NCBI RefSeq assembly: GCF_900176145.1
Contig: NZ_FWWY01000001.1
Location: 1,659,819 to 1,723,818 of the forward strand
Reading direction: 5' to 3'
DNA: 64,000 nt
Origin: Sulfobacillus thermosulfidooxidans DSM 9293
GTDB lineage: Bacteria; Bacillota; Sulfobacillia; Sulfobacillales; Sulfobacillaceae
The translations under genes and the position numbers were made by a program. Each line of letters opens with the position of its first letter. The first letter of the stretch is position 1. Below the pieces are notes generated by a model. That model worked only from the letters and a program-made list of their open reading frames with translations, made no database searches and had not been told where the DNA came from. Positions 34,791 through 43,251 of this stretch are shown here, one piece after another.

Positions 34791-35030
34791 ATGAAACGTA
34801 ACCAGGGACTAACCGCACGTCTTGACGGGAATTATCAAATCATTGCTGGGCAATCGCCCCAATATTTAGGGCATTTAAGCGGGTATGGCAGTTTAGATGC
34901 GGGAGAACCTCCGGCATCAAATCGGGTACAACTGGAATGGGTCATCCAAGCGAGCCCTCACAGCACAGTGGCGCTCACGGTGAGTACGCCTAAAGCGGGT
35001 CAAGTTACGGTGCCCGTGGTTTTAGAATAA
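34791..35030 (+). CDS. Small hypothetical protein
   Basis: 79 residues, ATG with AAAGGA upstream. It has no recognised domain. The C-terminal half alternates polar and hydrophobic residues (STVALTVSTPKAGQVTVPVV) and should be beta-rich. It sits between the M14 peptidase and the class V aminotransferase, 50 and 23 bases away, so the three are likely cotranscribed. It may be a folding partner of the peptidase, which is speculation. Confidence 0.6.
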   Translation: MKRNQGLTARLDGNYQIIAGQSPQYLGHLSGYGSLDAGEPPASNRVQLEWVIQASPHSTVALTVSTPKAGQVTVPVVLE

Positions 35031-35053
35031 CGAGTAGGGAACGGAGGATTAGC

Positions 35054-36208
35054 GTGTTTGGATATGACTTGCGATTATTGATTCCCGCGGCGTTACGACA
35101 AACCTACTTGAATACCGCAACGCTTGGTCCGACTCCCACACCTGCCTCCGCCGCGGCTTGTGCGGCTGAATTGGAATGGGAAGAAATCGGTCCCGGCCAT
35201 GTTCCCTACTATTTAGAAGCGCGGGAAAAAGCGCGTCAGTTTGCTAAGCGGATAGAGCATTACATGCCTAGGGGTACGGTAAGCCTGGTGGAAAACAATA
35301 GTGAAGCCATTTTGCGAGTGATGTGGGGATTACCATGGGAGAGAGGGGACGAAGTCATTACCACCGATCACGAACACCCTGCCATGCTTTTCAGTTTAGC
35401 CTCATTAATACGCCGATTTGGGATTAAGGTTAAAGTGATGACGGTGGATAGTGCTGATTCGCTCCAAGACCAGTTACAACGTCTCCTCACGCCAAAGACC
35501 CGACTTGTCGCCATGAGTCATGTTTCTTATTTAACGGGATGGCAACTTCCGGTGGAAAAGCTGGCACCGATTATTCATCAGTATCCGCGAACACGGTTTT
35601 TGGTGGATGGAGCTCAGGCTTTGGGAAATATTTTGATAAATCCTTTTAATACCGGGGCTGACTTCTATGTGTTTTGTGGACATAAATGGATGATGGCGCC
35701 GCCAGGATGGGCGGGATTATGGGTTCGGACCACCCGGTTAGGTGAATTAGCAACCATGTGGCCTATTGATGATCATGTGTTTAATCCCAAAGATTTGGAA
35801 CATGGCGTCTGGCCGTTAGATTTGGATAACGGCCAAGGATTAGAGTTCGGGAGCCGGGCTTGGCCCCGGGTTGTGGGATGGTCGATAACCTGGGACTATT
35901 TTGAAGAAGAGGGATTTGCCCATCAAAGCCGCTACCAATTAGGACTTGCACAACAACTAGTGCAGGCTGTAGGCCATCTTGATGCCTTTGAAGTGGTGAT
36001 GCCGCCCCAGTCCGATTATCGTCTGACGGCGTTAGTCACCGTACGATCGAAAAAATTGGGGGCCCATTTGGCAGAAAAATTATGGGAACACAATGTTGTC
36101 GTGAAATCGGTGCCCGATTACCAAGGCATTCGGGTAGCTTTGGGTTTATTTAATATTCCCGATGATGTTAATGCCTTGGTCAGTTGTTTGCAGACGCTGT
36201 CCGAATAA
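35054..36208 (+). CDS. Class V aminotransferase
   Basis: PLP enzyme of the cysteine desulfurase/isopenicillin N epimerase-like family, 384 aa. TLGPTPTPAS near the start, VTTDHEHPAML, the loop FLVDGAQALGNI with the PLP-binding Asp and Gln, and the Schiff-base lysine in FCGHKWMMAPPGWAG are seen. There is no obvious active-site cysteine loop of a desulfurase, so epimerase or lyase activity is as likely. Start GTG with GGAGG eight bases upstream; follows the M14 peptidase unit. Confidence 0.87.
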   Translation: MFGYDLRLLIPAALRQTYLNTATLGPTPTPASAAACAAELEWEEIGPGHVPYYLEAREKARQFAKRIEHYMPRGTVSLVENNSEAILRVMWGLPWERGDEVITTDHEHPAMLFSLASLIRRFGIKVKVMTVDSADSLQDQLQRLLTPKTRLVAMSHVSYLTGWQLPVEKLAPIIHQYPRTRFLVDGAQALGNILINPFNTGADFYVFCGHKWMMAPPGWAGLWVRTTRLGELATMWPIDDHVFNPKDLEHGVWPLDLDNGQGLEFGSRAWPRVVGWSITWDYFEEEGFAHQSRYQLGLAQQLVQAVGHLDAFEVVMPPQSDYRLTALVTVRSKKLGAHLAEKLWEHNVVVKSVPDYQGIRVALGLFNIPDDVNALVSCLQTLSE

Positions 36209-36218
36209 TGGGGTCCCC

Positions 36219-36599
36219 TTAGGAATTTGATTGGGAAGGTGGATTATCCATGTCCCGAGCGCTTTCTTCTAGGACTGCAAGCCTGTCGTGGATGAGCCAT
36301 GCTAAATCAGGATCGAGCTTTTCGGGATCGATAGAACCTTCGTAGGCATACCACAGTGTCTGCCAGTGACCTGCAATACCGGGTTGAGCCAAAATATACT
36401 GGCGAAAGTCCTGCTGGGACAAAAATCGGGCAATGGTGTCAAAGGCTAGCGGTGCGTGGGCCGTAAGTAACGGTTCACAAATGGCTTCTAGCCACCGTTT
36501 TAACGAAGGTGTGCTTCGTTCTGGGTATAAAAGATCAATAAGATCAATTACCGCTTTAACGCCACTTTGGGGATCGCCTGTACTTGGACCAAAACCCAT
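36219..36599 (-). CDS. Hypothetical helical protein
   Basis: 126 residues, not recognised. The ATG at 36599 has AAAGGAGG upstream, which is preferred over an earlier start at 36638. It is rich in helix (SLKRWLEAICEPLLTAHAPL) with several Trp and Pro. The divergent neighbour starts 85 bases away, so they may share a control region. Its end is 10 bases from the aminotransferase gene end, in convergent orientation. Confidence 0.65.
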   Translation of the reverse strand: MGFGPSTGDPQSGVKAVIDLIDLLYPERSTPSLKRWLEAICEPLLTAHAPLAFDTIARFLSQQDFRQYILAQPGIAGHWQTLWYAYEGSIDPEKLDPDLAWLIHDRLAVLEESARDMDNPPSQSNS

Positions 36600-36684
36600 G
36601 ATTTCCTCCTTTTTGTTCTCCCTTGAGAATGTTCTCACCTTTCGGATCGTCTACCCGTATCGTAACACGAAAAGGGGGATTGGT

Positions 36685-37251
36685 ATGCCTGCACGTTTTT
36701 CGGCATGGGGACTTATCACGCAAAATCCCCAAATGTATCGGGACAAGATTGTCGCTACAGTTGTAGCCCGGTCCCGACCCTATGATTTGTGGAATTTTTA
36801 TGAGCAAGCGGGATATTCCGTGGCGCATATTGACGATGTGCTCAGCATTCCTTTGACATTACGGGAAATGTGTGCCAGTCAAATGCGCCAGCATTACCGG
36901 TGGTGCATTACCGCAGAAATGGGTGTCAGTACCCTAAGCGGCCCTTTGGCGCCAGTGATTGGGATTCCTCTTTTGACCGGTATTTTGCTGAGATGGAGTA
37001 TCGATATGGGATGGATCTATGGGCTCGACATGGCACGACGATCCAATCAAAAATGGGTTGCGACCCAGGTGATAAGGCATATGAATCAGGTGATTTGGGA
37101 AGGACAAAGTCCTCTTCGGTCATGGTCATGGCAGCGGGGAGTGAGTATCGCGGGTCATTTCCTATTGATGGGATGGGGTCAGGAACTTACATGGGCTGAT
37201 AAGGTGATGGCCAAAATCCGTTCCGAATTGCGCGCTAGAGTGGGAGGATGA
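36685..37251 (+). CDS. Hypothetical membrane-associated protein
   Basis: 188 residues from an ATG with AAGGGGG upstream. A hydrophobic region follows the Gly/Pro-rich segment VSTLSGPLAPVIGIPLLTGI, and a second one near HFLLMGWGQELTW; the rest is basic and helical. No family is recognised; EcsC-like proteins have a comparable middle, but the match is weak. Divergent from the 126-residue gene to its left. A longer frame to 36433 overlaps that gene antisense and is not supported. Confidence 0.6.
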   Translation: MPARFSAWGLITQNPQMYRDKIVATVVARSRPYDLWNFYEQAGYSVAHIDDVLSIPLTLREMCASQMRQHYRWCITAEMGVSTLSGPLAPVIGIPLLTGILLRWSIDMGWIYGLDMARRSNQKWVATQVIRHMNQVIWEGQSPLRSWSWQRGVSIAGHFLLMGWGQELTWADKVMAKIRSELRARVGG

Positions 37252-37416
37252 TAGGGCTTTTATGGAGGCTGTTTGCTCTGTATGCACTTCATGGAGCTAA
37301 GAAAACCATTCACTGTTAATTTTGCACCATTCGCGGCGAGAGCGTAGCCGCCTGAAGACTTGAGGCACACAATAAAACTACAGCCAACGGACTTCAGACT
37401 TAGGGAGGTGCTCGAT

Positions 37417-37503
37417 ATGGAAGAGGAAACACGCCAAGAGACCGAAGAAAAATTGGAAGAATGGTTTGACGTGATGCGTGAATGGTTTGATGTAACCGAA
37501 TAA
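37417..37503 (+). CDS. 28-residue acidic small protein with a duplicated motif
   Basis: A complete short gene: GGGAGGTG eight bases before ATG, 28 codons, TAA, then a strong terminator 12 bases later. The protein is very acidic (ten Glu and two Asp against three basic residues). Its second half repeats EWFDV: EEWFDVM then REWFDVT. It is probably helical with one aromatic face. About 165 bases upstream hold no other recognised gene, though GCGGC-gagagcgta-GCCGC could fold. No function can be assigned. Confidence 0.72.
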   Translation: MEEETRQETEEKLEEWFDVMREWFDVTE

Positions 37504-37515
37504 CCCAGCTTCCAT

Positions 37516-37553
37516 AACGAAGCAGCTCCCCGCCACCACGGAGCTGCTTCGTT
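37516..37553 (+). terminator. Terminator after the 28-residue gene
   Basis: Perfect 14-bp stem AACGAAGCAGCTCC / GGAGCTGCTTCGTT with a 10-base loop, followed by the T-rich GTGTTGTTGG. It isolates the short gene from the hydrolase downstream. Confidence 0.88.
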
Positions 37554-37656
37554 GTGTTGTTGGCGCATTGAGACAGAAATGGCCAGTGCATGATGCCATA
37601 GCACATCGACATCCATCGTGTGCTAAAATTAGAAGTTATTGGGGGGTGTATTTTCA

Positions 37657-38253
37657 ATGGAAGAGTTTATTGCTAAAACCTCAGATGGAGCAGAGATTGA
37701 AACATATTTTTTACCTGCAGGACCCTTGGCCGTTATTTTATGTCACGGCAAAGCTTTTGACCGGGACAGTTTTGTCGAATACGGACAAACGTTGCGTGAA
37801 GAAGGCTACACGGTTGCTATTCCCAATTTCCGGGGATATGGTCGTTCGACGGTGGGCCAAGAGGGCGTCGACGCGATTGAATATGATGTCATTGCCGTGG
37901 CGAAAGAACTAGAAGCCAAAGGGCATCCGTCCGTGGCTTTAGGGGCCTCGCGTGGCGGGGGCGGTGTCCTTCGGGCGGTCGCATTAAATCCTAACCAATT
38001 TCGTGCCGTCATTACCTGGTCGACCGTGGCAGTGTCTGATGAGGTCGCAAGCCGCCTAGGCAATATTCCCAAACTGTTTATCGTTAGTGAGAGTGAAATG
38101 ATGCACGATCAGACTTTGGCGGTTTACCGGGAAGCGCCCGAACCCAAAATGCTCAAGCAGATTTCTGGCGGCCGTCATGCACAAAAAATTTGGCAAGGTC
38201 CCGATCGTGATCTCATTGAACAATACGTCCGTGAATTTTTGAAAGCATTGTAA
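37657..38253 (+). CDS. Alpha/beta hydrolase
   Basis: 198-residue single-domain hydrolase. VILCHGKAFD corresponds to the oxyanion region, NFRGYGRS follows, and the nucleophile serine is in LGASRGGGGVLRA. The Asp and His would be near IVSESEMMHD and GGRHAQKIW. It is short for the fold but complete, without a lid domain. GGGGGG precedes the ATG at 37657. The substrate is unknown (carboxylesterase or dienelactone hydrolase-like). Confidence 0.85.
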   Translation: MEEFIAKTSDGAEIETYFLPAGPLAVILCHGKAFDRDSFVEYGQTLREEGYTVAIPNFRGYGRSTVGQEGVDAIEYDVIAVAKELEAKGHPSVALGASRGGGGVLRAVALNPNQFRAVITWSTVAVSDEVASRLGNIPKLFIVSESEMMHDQTLAVYREAPEPKMLKQISGGRHAQKIWQGPDRDLIEQYVREFLKAL

Positions 38254-38312
38254 GGGCATTGTGAGGGCATGACCAGAAACAGAAAAATGGGATCAGCTTA
38301 TAGGTTGTGGAT

Positions 38313-38360
38313 GAGAAAGAGAAGAGCCGCCTAGGTGCACTGGCGAGTCTTCTCTTTCTC
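38313..38360. terminator. Shared terminator between convergent genes
   Basis: Perfect 13-bp stem GAGAAAGAGAAGA / TCTTCTCTTTCTC, with an inner GCCGCC/GGCGAG part, between the convergent hydrolase and the O-antigen-ligase-like gene. It can work in both directions. Confidence 0.8.
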
Positions 38361-38364
38361 AGTT

Positions 38365-39720
38365 TTATGGCAGGCGCTTTTGAAAACTTAAACGCGATGT
38401 GTTTTGTGACAGAGTTCCTTGATACATGGCCATGATGGCCATCCCATAGACGATCCACATAATGTTGAAACCAATCATCACACTAGAGGGTGATACGGAT
38501 CCAATCAAAAAGCCTATTAAGGAAATAAACCCTGCCCAGGAGAGATATCGCAAAACAGGATCCGGATGTTGGCGCAAGCGGTAGAGCCCTCGTAAGAGCA
38601 TGCTATAAAAAATGATGTAAAGACCAATTCCTAACCAGCCGAAATCGATAGCGATTTCTAACCACATGTTATGGGCATCGATGACGCCATAGGTGTTATA
38701 GGGACTTTTGTGGTGAACATAATATAAATAATACCGCTCGGCTCCCCGAGGACCTAAACCCCAAGGATGATGCAATAAGGCATGGTATCCGCTTTCTAAC
38801 AGGGCGAGACGGATTTGTAACGAACCTGGCCCCTGTGTTGGTGTCACTTTATGAAAAGTCGGATGGAATAAATGGGCCAGATGACGAAACTTCTCTAGAG
38901 CAAAAGGTAATTTGTCTTGTGCAGGAAGATGCGTGACATACCACAAACCGGCCACGAATACCGCCATCAAAACACCTAGACTGATCAGCGCATAGGGTTT
39001 ATACCTGCGTGGCAAAATGATCACAAGACCGAAAAATTCCATGAACAACGCGAGTTCTCCGCCGCGACTTCCCGTCTTATATAGAACATAGAGTCCTCCC
39101 AGGGAAATGATCACACTCAAGACAATGGACCGCGCCGAGGGTTTTAATAAAAAGAGAAAGAGAACAAACGGAAACATGAGAGCTAAAGCCGCGCCTAGGT
39201 GATTGGGTCCATAAAAAAACGCAGTAGGAATGGGTTGGGGATGAAGCCCTCCTTCGCTGGAGTGTCCTAAATGATGGGCGGTGCGAATTTCCCAAAAACT
39301 CACGATCAAGGTGACGACATAATAAATCAATAAACTGCTGATAGTCGTCAAACGCGAAAAGGTGGGGAAACGAGCAAGATACCAAAAACTTAAAATCAAC
39401 AAGAAGCCGGCAATTTGTTCCCACGTATAATACAGATAATAATAGGTGTGGGGACTGAATACGAGAAAGGTCATGAGCACCCAAATTAGCCATGCGGTAA
39501 TGATGCCAAGGGGCCAGATTGACCGGTAATCTTTATATTGGATAATGGTATAGAGTGTGATGACAGGTAGTGGTATTAAGAGAAGGCGTTGCAACAAGGA
39601 CACGAGAGAATGACCATGAAATCCTGGAATAACCAAATAGCCTTCAAAGGGCGCACTAAGAATGTAAAGTGCGATAAGAATCAGCCATGTCCACTGTAAA
39701 GACTTTTTTTGCGTGAGCAA
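38365..39720 (-). CDS. O-antigen ligase/Wzy-like membrane protein
   Basis: 451-residue polytopic membrane protein with about ten to twelve hydrophobic helices. The Wzy_C region includes TGSRGGELALFMEFFGLVI and, after a large outer loop, HPWGLGPRG and YGVIDAHNMWLEIAIDFGWLG, where the conserved Arg and His are expected. In diderms this family ligates or polymerises glycans; in Firmicutes such proteins are linked to exopolysaccharide or glycoprotein glycan transfer. It may act with the exporter island at 11-18 kb. The start is TTG at 39720 with AGGAGGG nine bases upstream. Confidence 0.83.
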   Translation of the reverse strand: MLTQKKSLQWTWLILIALYILSAPFEGYLVIPGFHGHSLVSLLQRLLLIPLPVITLYTIIQYKDYRSIWPLGIITAWLIWVLMTFLVFSPHTYYYLYYTWEQIAGFLLILSFWYLARFPTFSRLTTISSLLIYYVVTLIVSFWEIRTAHHLGHSSEGGLHPQPIPTAFFYGPNHLGAALALMFPFVLFLFLLKPSARSIVLSVIISLGGLYVLYKTGSRGGELALFMEFFGLVIILPRRYKPYALISLGVLMAVFVAGLWYVTHLPAQDKLPFALEKFRHLAHLFHPTFHKVTPTQGPGSLQIRLALLESGYHALLHHPWGLGPRGAERYYLYYVHHKSPYNTYGVIDAHNMWLEIAIDFGWLGIGLYIIFYSMLLRGLYRLRQHPDPVLRYLSWAGFISLIGFLIGSVSPSSVMIGFNIMWIVYGMAIMAMYQGTLSQNTSRLSFQKRLP

Positions 39721-39820
39721 TAAACCAAACCCTCCTACTGTCTATATCCATTCGAACGCACGACACGTAAGCCTTCAATCTTTATGGCATATGAGCCATT
39801 TCGAAATCTCCCCCGTTTTG

Positions 39821-39898
39821 TCATAAAACCATCAAACTACACAAATCGACCCAAGACAACAACAAAATGATGAGAAGGCCAAATACAGCCTGAGGCAT
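39821..39898 (-). CDS. Possible 25-residue hydrophobic peptide
   Basis: Short ATG-to-TGA frame giving a mostly hydrophobic peptide (MPQAVFGLLIILLLSW then VDLCSLMVL). It lies between the terminator of the 28-residue membrane gene and the O-antigen-ligase-like gene. The ribosome site is weak, so it may be chance. Otherwise the roughly 300 bases 39721-40030 contain only the terminator. Confidence 0.22.
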   Translation of the reverse strand: MPQAVFGLLIILLLSWVDLCSLMVL

Positions 39899-39960
39899 CC
39901 CATATCTTTGCACACAGAAAAGAATCTAAATTGCATCCAATGACAGACACCACAAAAAAA

Positions 39961-39988
39961 GCCGAGTCATCCTGTTACGGGACTCGGC
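39961..39988 (-). terminator. Terminator of the 28-residue membrane protein gene
   Basis: Minus strand: GCCGAGTC, loop of 12, GACTCGGC and a run of seven T. It lies about 43 bases after the short gene. Confidence 0.88.
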
Positions 39989-40030
39989 CGAAAGTGGGAA
40001 CCAGGGTAACCGGGAAATCCAACAAATTTT

Positions 40031-40117
40031 TTACGGTTCTTCTTTGTGGTCAGCCATGAAGCGGATGCCGATGAGTAGCGAAATAACCATGGCAATCCCA
40101 CCTAATATCCATAACAT
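40031..40117 (-). CDS. 28-residue single-helix membrane protein
   Basis: ATG with GGGAGGG nine bases upstream, 28 codons, TAA and a strong terminator after it. The peptide is one membrane helix (LWILGGIAMVISLLIGI) followed by a charged tail (RFMADHKEEP). Such proteins often attach to larger membrane complexes. Its neighbours do not say which. It is transcribed toward the O-antigen-ligase-like gene but ends at its own terminator. Confidence 0.7.
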   Translation of the reverse strand: MLWILGGIAMVISLLIGIRFMADHKEEP

Positions 40118-40226
40118 GATAGTACCCTCCCGATTAGATTGTTCTCATCATACCCAGTTTTTACGCAAAAATCAAAGTCCGTTGGCTTTAATTTTCTTAT
40201 TGCCCGTGATTTTATTGCGGTGGGGT

Positions 40227-41126
40227 TCATGGATTATTGTCGGTATCTTGTCGTGTCTCGGGAAGAGAAACGCGGTGAGGACGGACGGCTTCTAGCGTGT
40301 CAGATAATTTGCTTTCAGCTTCTTCGGCGAGGGTATTGGCCAACGCAAATAATAAAGCGCTCATGGCGGTTAACGAGGCAATAAGGGAAGAGCTGGCACC
40401 AATGCGGGGGGACGCCTCATAGGCGTAAACATAAATCGGCAAATCGGCAAGCCGTGACAAGGGATTTTTCCGATCAAAGCGGGTTAGCGCCGCAATAAAC
40501 GCTTTTCGTCTTCGAGCCAATTGAACGAGTTCTAGCACTTCAGATGTTTCTCCTGAATAGGATACCGCTAAAAATATGTCATCGGCCGTGAGTTGACCGA
40601 CGATAGTGGCCATAACGTGGAAGTCTTCGGCAAAAAACACTGGCAGGCCCAGACGCCATAATTTTTGTTGGAAATCTTTTACCACGATTGCCGAGGCACC
40701 AATTCCATAAGAGACAATCCACCTGGCTTGTTTCAATCGTTGGACGATGGCATCGATGTCATTTTCTCTCATGTCATTGAGGGTGCGGTTAATCGCCATG
40801 ATGGTATTGCGTTTTAAGGATTGAATGGAACGAGACAACGGCGTGGTCGGATCAATTTCCATAAACCGGGATGTGGGGGGACGTTCTTCACGGGTTATAT
40901 CGGCAACTACAGCCACTTTCAGGCTTTGATAACCTGGGACTTGAATGGACTTACATAGCCGGATAACAGCGGCTTGACTACTGCCTGTGATGCGTGCCAA
41001 GTCCTTAACGGTAAGATCCACCAGTTGACGTGGGTTTTCAAGAATCCAGCGAGCAATCCGTGCTTCGGACTTGGCCAGTGTCGGTAGTGTGCTGCTGAGG
41101 CGATCCAAAACGCCAGAAATAGCCAC
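40227..41126 (-). CDS. RpiR/MurR-type transcriptional regulator
   Basis: 299 residues: N-terminal HTH_6 domain (LAKSEARIARWILENPRQLV, DLARITGSSQAAVIRLCKSI) and a C-terminal SIS domain that binds a phosphosugar (VSYGIGASAIVVKDFQQKLW, VSYSGETSEVLELVQLA). In Bacillus MurR, the same kind of protein represses the muropeptide-use genes and senses MurNAc 6-phosphate. It is divergent from the transporter operon that begins at 41364, so it most likely controls it. Start GTG with GGAGGA eight bases upstream. Confidence 0.9.
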   Translation of the reverse strand: MAISGVLDRLSSTLPTLAKSEARIARWILENPRQLVDLTVKDLARITGSSQAAVIRLCKSIQVPGYQSLKVAVVADITREERPPTSRFMEIDPTTPLSRSIQSLKRNTIMAINRTLNDMRENDIDAIVQRLKQARWIVSYGIGASAIVVKDFQQKLWRLGLPVFFAEDFHVMATIVGQLTADDIFLAVSYSGETSEVLELVQLARRRKAFIAALTRFDRKNPLSRLADLPIYVYAYEASPRIGASSSLIASLTAMSALLFALANTLAEEAESKLSDTLEAVRPHRVSLPETRQDTDNNP

Positions 41127-41213
41127 TCAAGAAATCCTCCTACCTCTATCGGATAGAACTGACAAATTTGGGAGATTTGTAACTTGTGATGAATTATTTT
41201 TTCAGCATATTGG

Positions 41214-41236
41214 TTCAACTTTTGAAATATGATAAC
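41214..41236 (+). promoter_or_regulatory. Possible promoter and operator between regulator and transporter operon
   Basis: TTCAA-CTT-TTGAA (41214-41226) is an inverted repeat in the 238-base gap, overlapping a possible promoter with TTGGTT (41210-41215), 17 bases of spacing and TAACAT. A repressor bound there would block the operon. It is a by-eye reading. Confidence 0.4.
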
Positions 41237-41363
41237 ATAAATTTAGAAAATCTTACAGATTATTCATCCCATTTATTCACGCTCAAGCCGATCTGGGCCC
41301 TTTGTATTCTGAAAATTATGGATAAGTGCGTACCCACGAGAATTTTTTAGAGGAGCGAGACTG

Positions 41364-43169
41364 ATGAAAAAAGCCATAGGGATGGTATTAGTGGCGAGCA
41401 TTGGTGTTATGGCGGCTGGTTGCGGCGCATCTCCTACGCAAAGCACGGCTTCCGGTACGTTCACGACGATTGATGAAAGTCATGGCATTACCGTGGGAGC
41501 CCCGTTAAACCCTTTTAATAGTAATGGCAACAATTGGCTGAGTTTTGATCAAATGCAACTCGGGTGGTCAGCCAATTCAGCCACAAATCCCAATGCGTTT
41601 TATCCGGGACTAGCTGAAAAATGGACAATTTCCAATGGGGGACGGACCGTGACGGTGTGGTTGCAAAAAGACGCCAAATGGTCCAATGGCAAACCTGTGA
41701 CGGCTGAGGATGTTAAGGCGTCGATGGCGGCCGCGTTTACCCAAGGCAATGCGCAGGCATTTTATTTGGGCAGTGTAAAGATTATTTCTCCGACAGAGAT
41801 TCAATTTAATCAGGTACCTGGTCAAAATTATAATTTGTTTTTTAACAACTTGATGCAACAGCCGATTATTCCGAGCTTTGAATATGATAAAGTGTTGGGG
41901 CCCAATATCTGGACGATTATTAATGAGTCGTTATATACCGGTTCCAATCCGGCTAAAAAGGCCTTGGCAAGCAAGGCTGAAACGGAATTGACCAATTTGG
42001 GCAAAAAAGTCGCCGCATTTTCCCCCGCAAAAGATATTTCGGCCGGGCCATTTGTGCTAAAAAACTTAAACCCGGGAGAAGCCTTGCTTGTTAAGAACCC
42101 GGATTTTTATGACGCCCAAAATATTCATGTCAAACAAGTGGTATTTCGAAATTACACGGGTAACCAACAAATTTGGAACTATTTGATTGCAGGACAATTA
42201 GACATGGCGCCCTTTACCGCAATGCCCACCAATATCCTCAATCAAATCCTTAAGACCAAAGGTAATCAAAAAGTTGTAGCACCTGCATATGTCGCCGCAG
42301 CATTGGCCTTTAACCAAGGCATTTATCCCTATGGCATTCCTAATGTGCGATATGCTTTAGCCCACATTATAAACCGTCAAGCCGTGCAGAAAGTGGCGGA
42401 GCCGGTCGTGGGAACTGTATCGAAATACTCAGATGGCATGGTGGATGCGGCTACGGAAAAATGGCTTACGCCGGCCCAAATCAAACAATTAAATCCCTAT
42501 AATTACAATTTAACTGAAGCAACCCATGAGTTAGAAAAGGCGGGCTTTAAGAAAGTTAACGGGCAATGGATGATGCCGAACGGAAAGCCATGGACAGCCA
42601 CGATCTATACGGTAAATGGATTTAGCGACTGGATTGAAGCGGCCAAAGTGATTTCTAGTGAAATGACCGCATTTGGCATTCCTACTCAGCCCGCCATTGT
42701 CAGCAGTTATTCGGAATATCTCAAGAACATCGCTTTGGATAAATATGCTATAGGATTCTGGCTCAATGCTCTGGGACCGGAAGCCTATCCAACATTTCAA
42801 AGAATCTGGGGAAGCGATGATGGATACAACGTTGTCGGCGGGCAGTTGGTGCATTATCCCTACAGCAACAAGACAGAGGGAAACTGGCTAGATGCACCAC
42901 GCACTGTCAAATTGCCAAACGGGCAAGTGATCGATCCGGGTCGTCTCACCTATGCTCTTAACAATTTGACTCCCTCAGAGCAGCGTCCGATTGTGCAAAA
43001 ATTAGCTCTGGCTGCCAACGTGAGTCTTCCCATGATTACCTTATGGAACTACATCAATGTGCAGTTTATTAATACCAACCGGTTCACTGACTTCCCGGTA
43101 AACAATCCCGGTTTACTGAATAATCCTCCGGGCGTGTGGATGATGGAGGGTTACGTGAAACCGAAATAG
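41364..43169 (+). CDS. Oligopeptide/dipeptide-type ABC substrate-binding lipoprotein
   Basis: 601-residue solute-binding protein of family 5. The signal peptide ends in the lipobox VMAAGCGASP, so the protein is anchored outside the membrane. VTVWLQKDAKWSNGKPVTAE and AGPFVLKNLNPGEALLVKNP are the usual Opp/Dpp blocks. GAGGAG lies before the ATG. First gene of a run that continues with two permeases and two ATPases. Because the operon also encodes enzymes for cell-wall sugars, the ligand may be a muropeptide instead of a plain peptide. Confidence 0.92.
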   Translation: MKKAIGMVLVASIGVMAAGCGASPTQSTASGTFTTIDESHGITVGAPLNPFNSNGNNWLSFDQMQLGWSANSATNPNAFYPGLAEKWTISNGGRTVTVWLQKDAKWSNGKPVTAEDVKASMAAAFTQGNAQAFYLGSVKIISPTEIQFNQVPGQNYNLFFNNLMQQPIIPSFEYDKVLGPNIWTIINESLYTGSNPAKKALASKAETELTNLGKKVAAFSPAKDISAGPFVLKNLNPGEALLVKNPDFYDAQNIHVKQVVFRNYTGNQQIWNYLIAGQLDMAPFTAMPTNILNQILKTKGNQKVVAPAYVAAALAFNQGIYPYGIPNVRYALAHIINRQAVQKVAEPVVGTVSKYSDGMVDAATEKWLTPAQIKQLNPYNYNLTEATHELEKAGFKKVNGQWMMPNGKPWTATIYTVNGFSDWIEAAKVISSEMTAFGIPTQPAIVSSYSEYLKNIALDKYAIGFWLNALGPEAYPTFQRIWGSDDGYNVVGGQLVHYPYSNKTEGNWLDAPRTVKLPNGQVIDPGRLTYALNNLTPSEQRPIVQKLALAANVSLPMITLWNYINVQFINTNRFTDFPVNNPGLLNNPPGVWMMEGYVKPK

Positions 43170-43251
43170 AGGAAGAACCATATGATGCCAGTTCTGCTGC
43201 GAGAATCTGCGTGGCGAACTGGCATCATATCACAGAGAATGGAGGGACAGC

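Noticed and set aside
36433-36684. N-terminal extension of the hypothetical gene at 36685
   Set aside because: It runs antisense through the neighbouring gene, and AAGGGGG lies just before the ATG at 36685.
40044-40295. 83-codon plus-strand frame near 40.1 kb
   Set aside because: It is antisense to the 28-residue membrane gene and its ribosome site, and has no site of its own.
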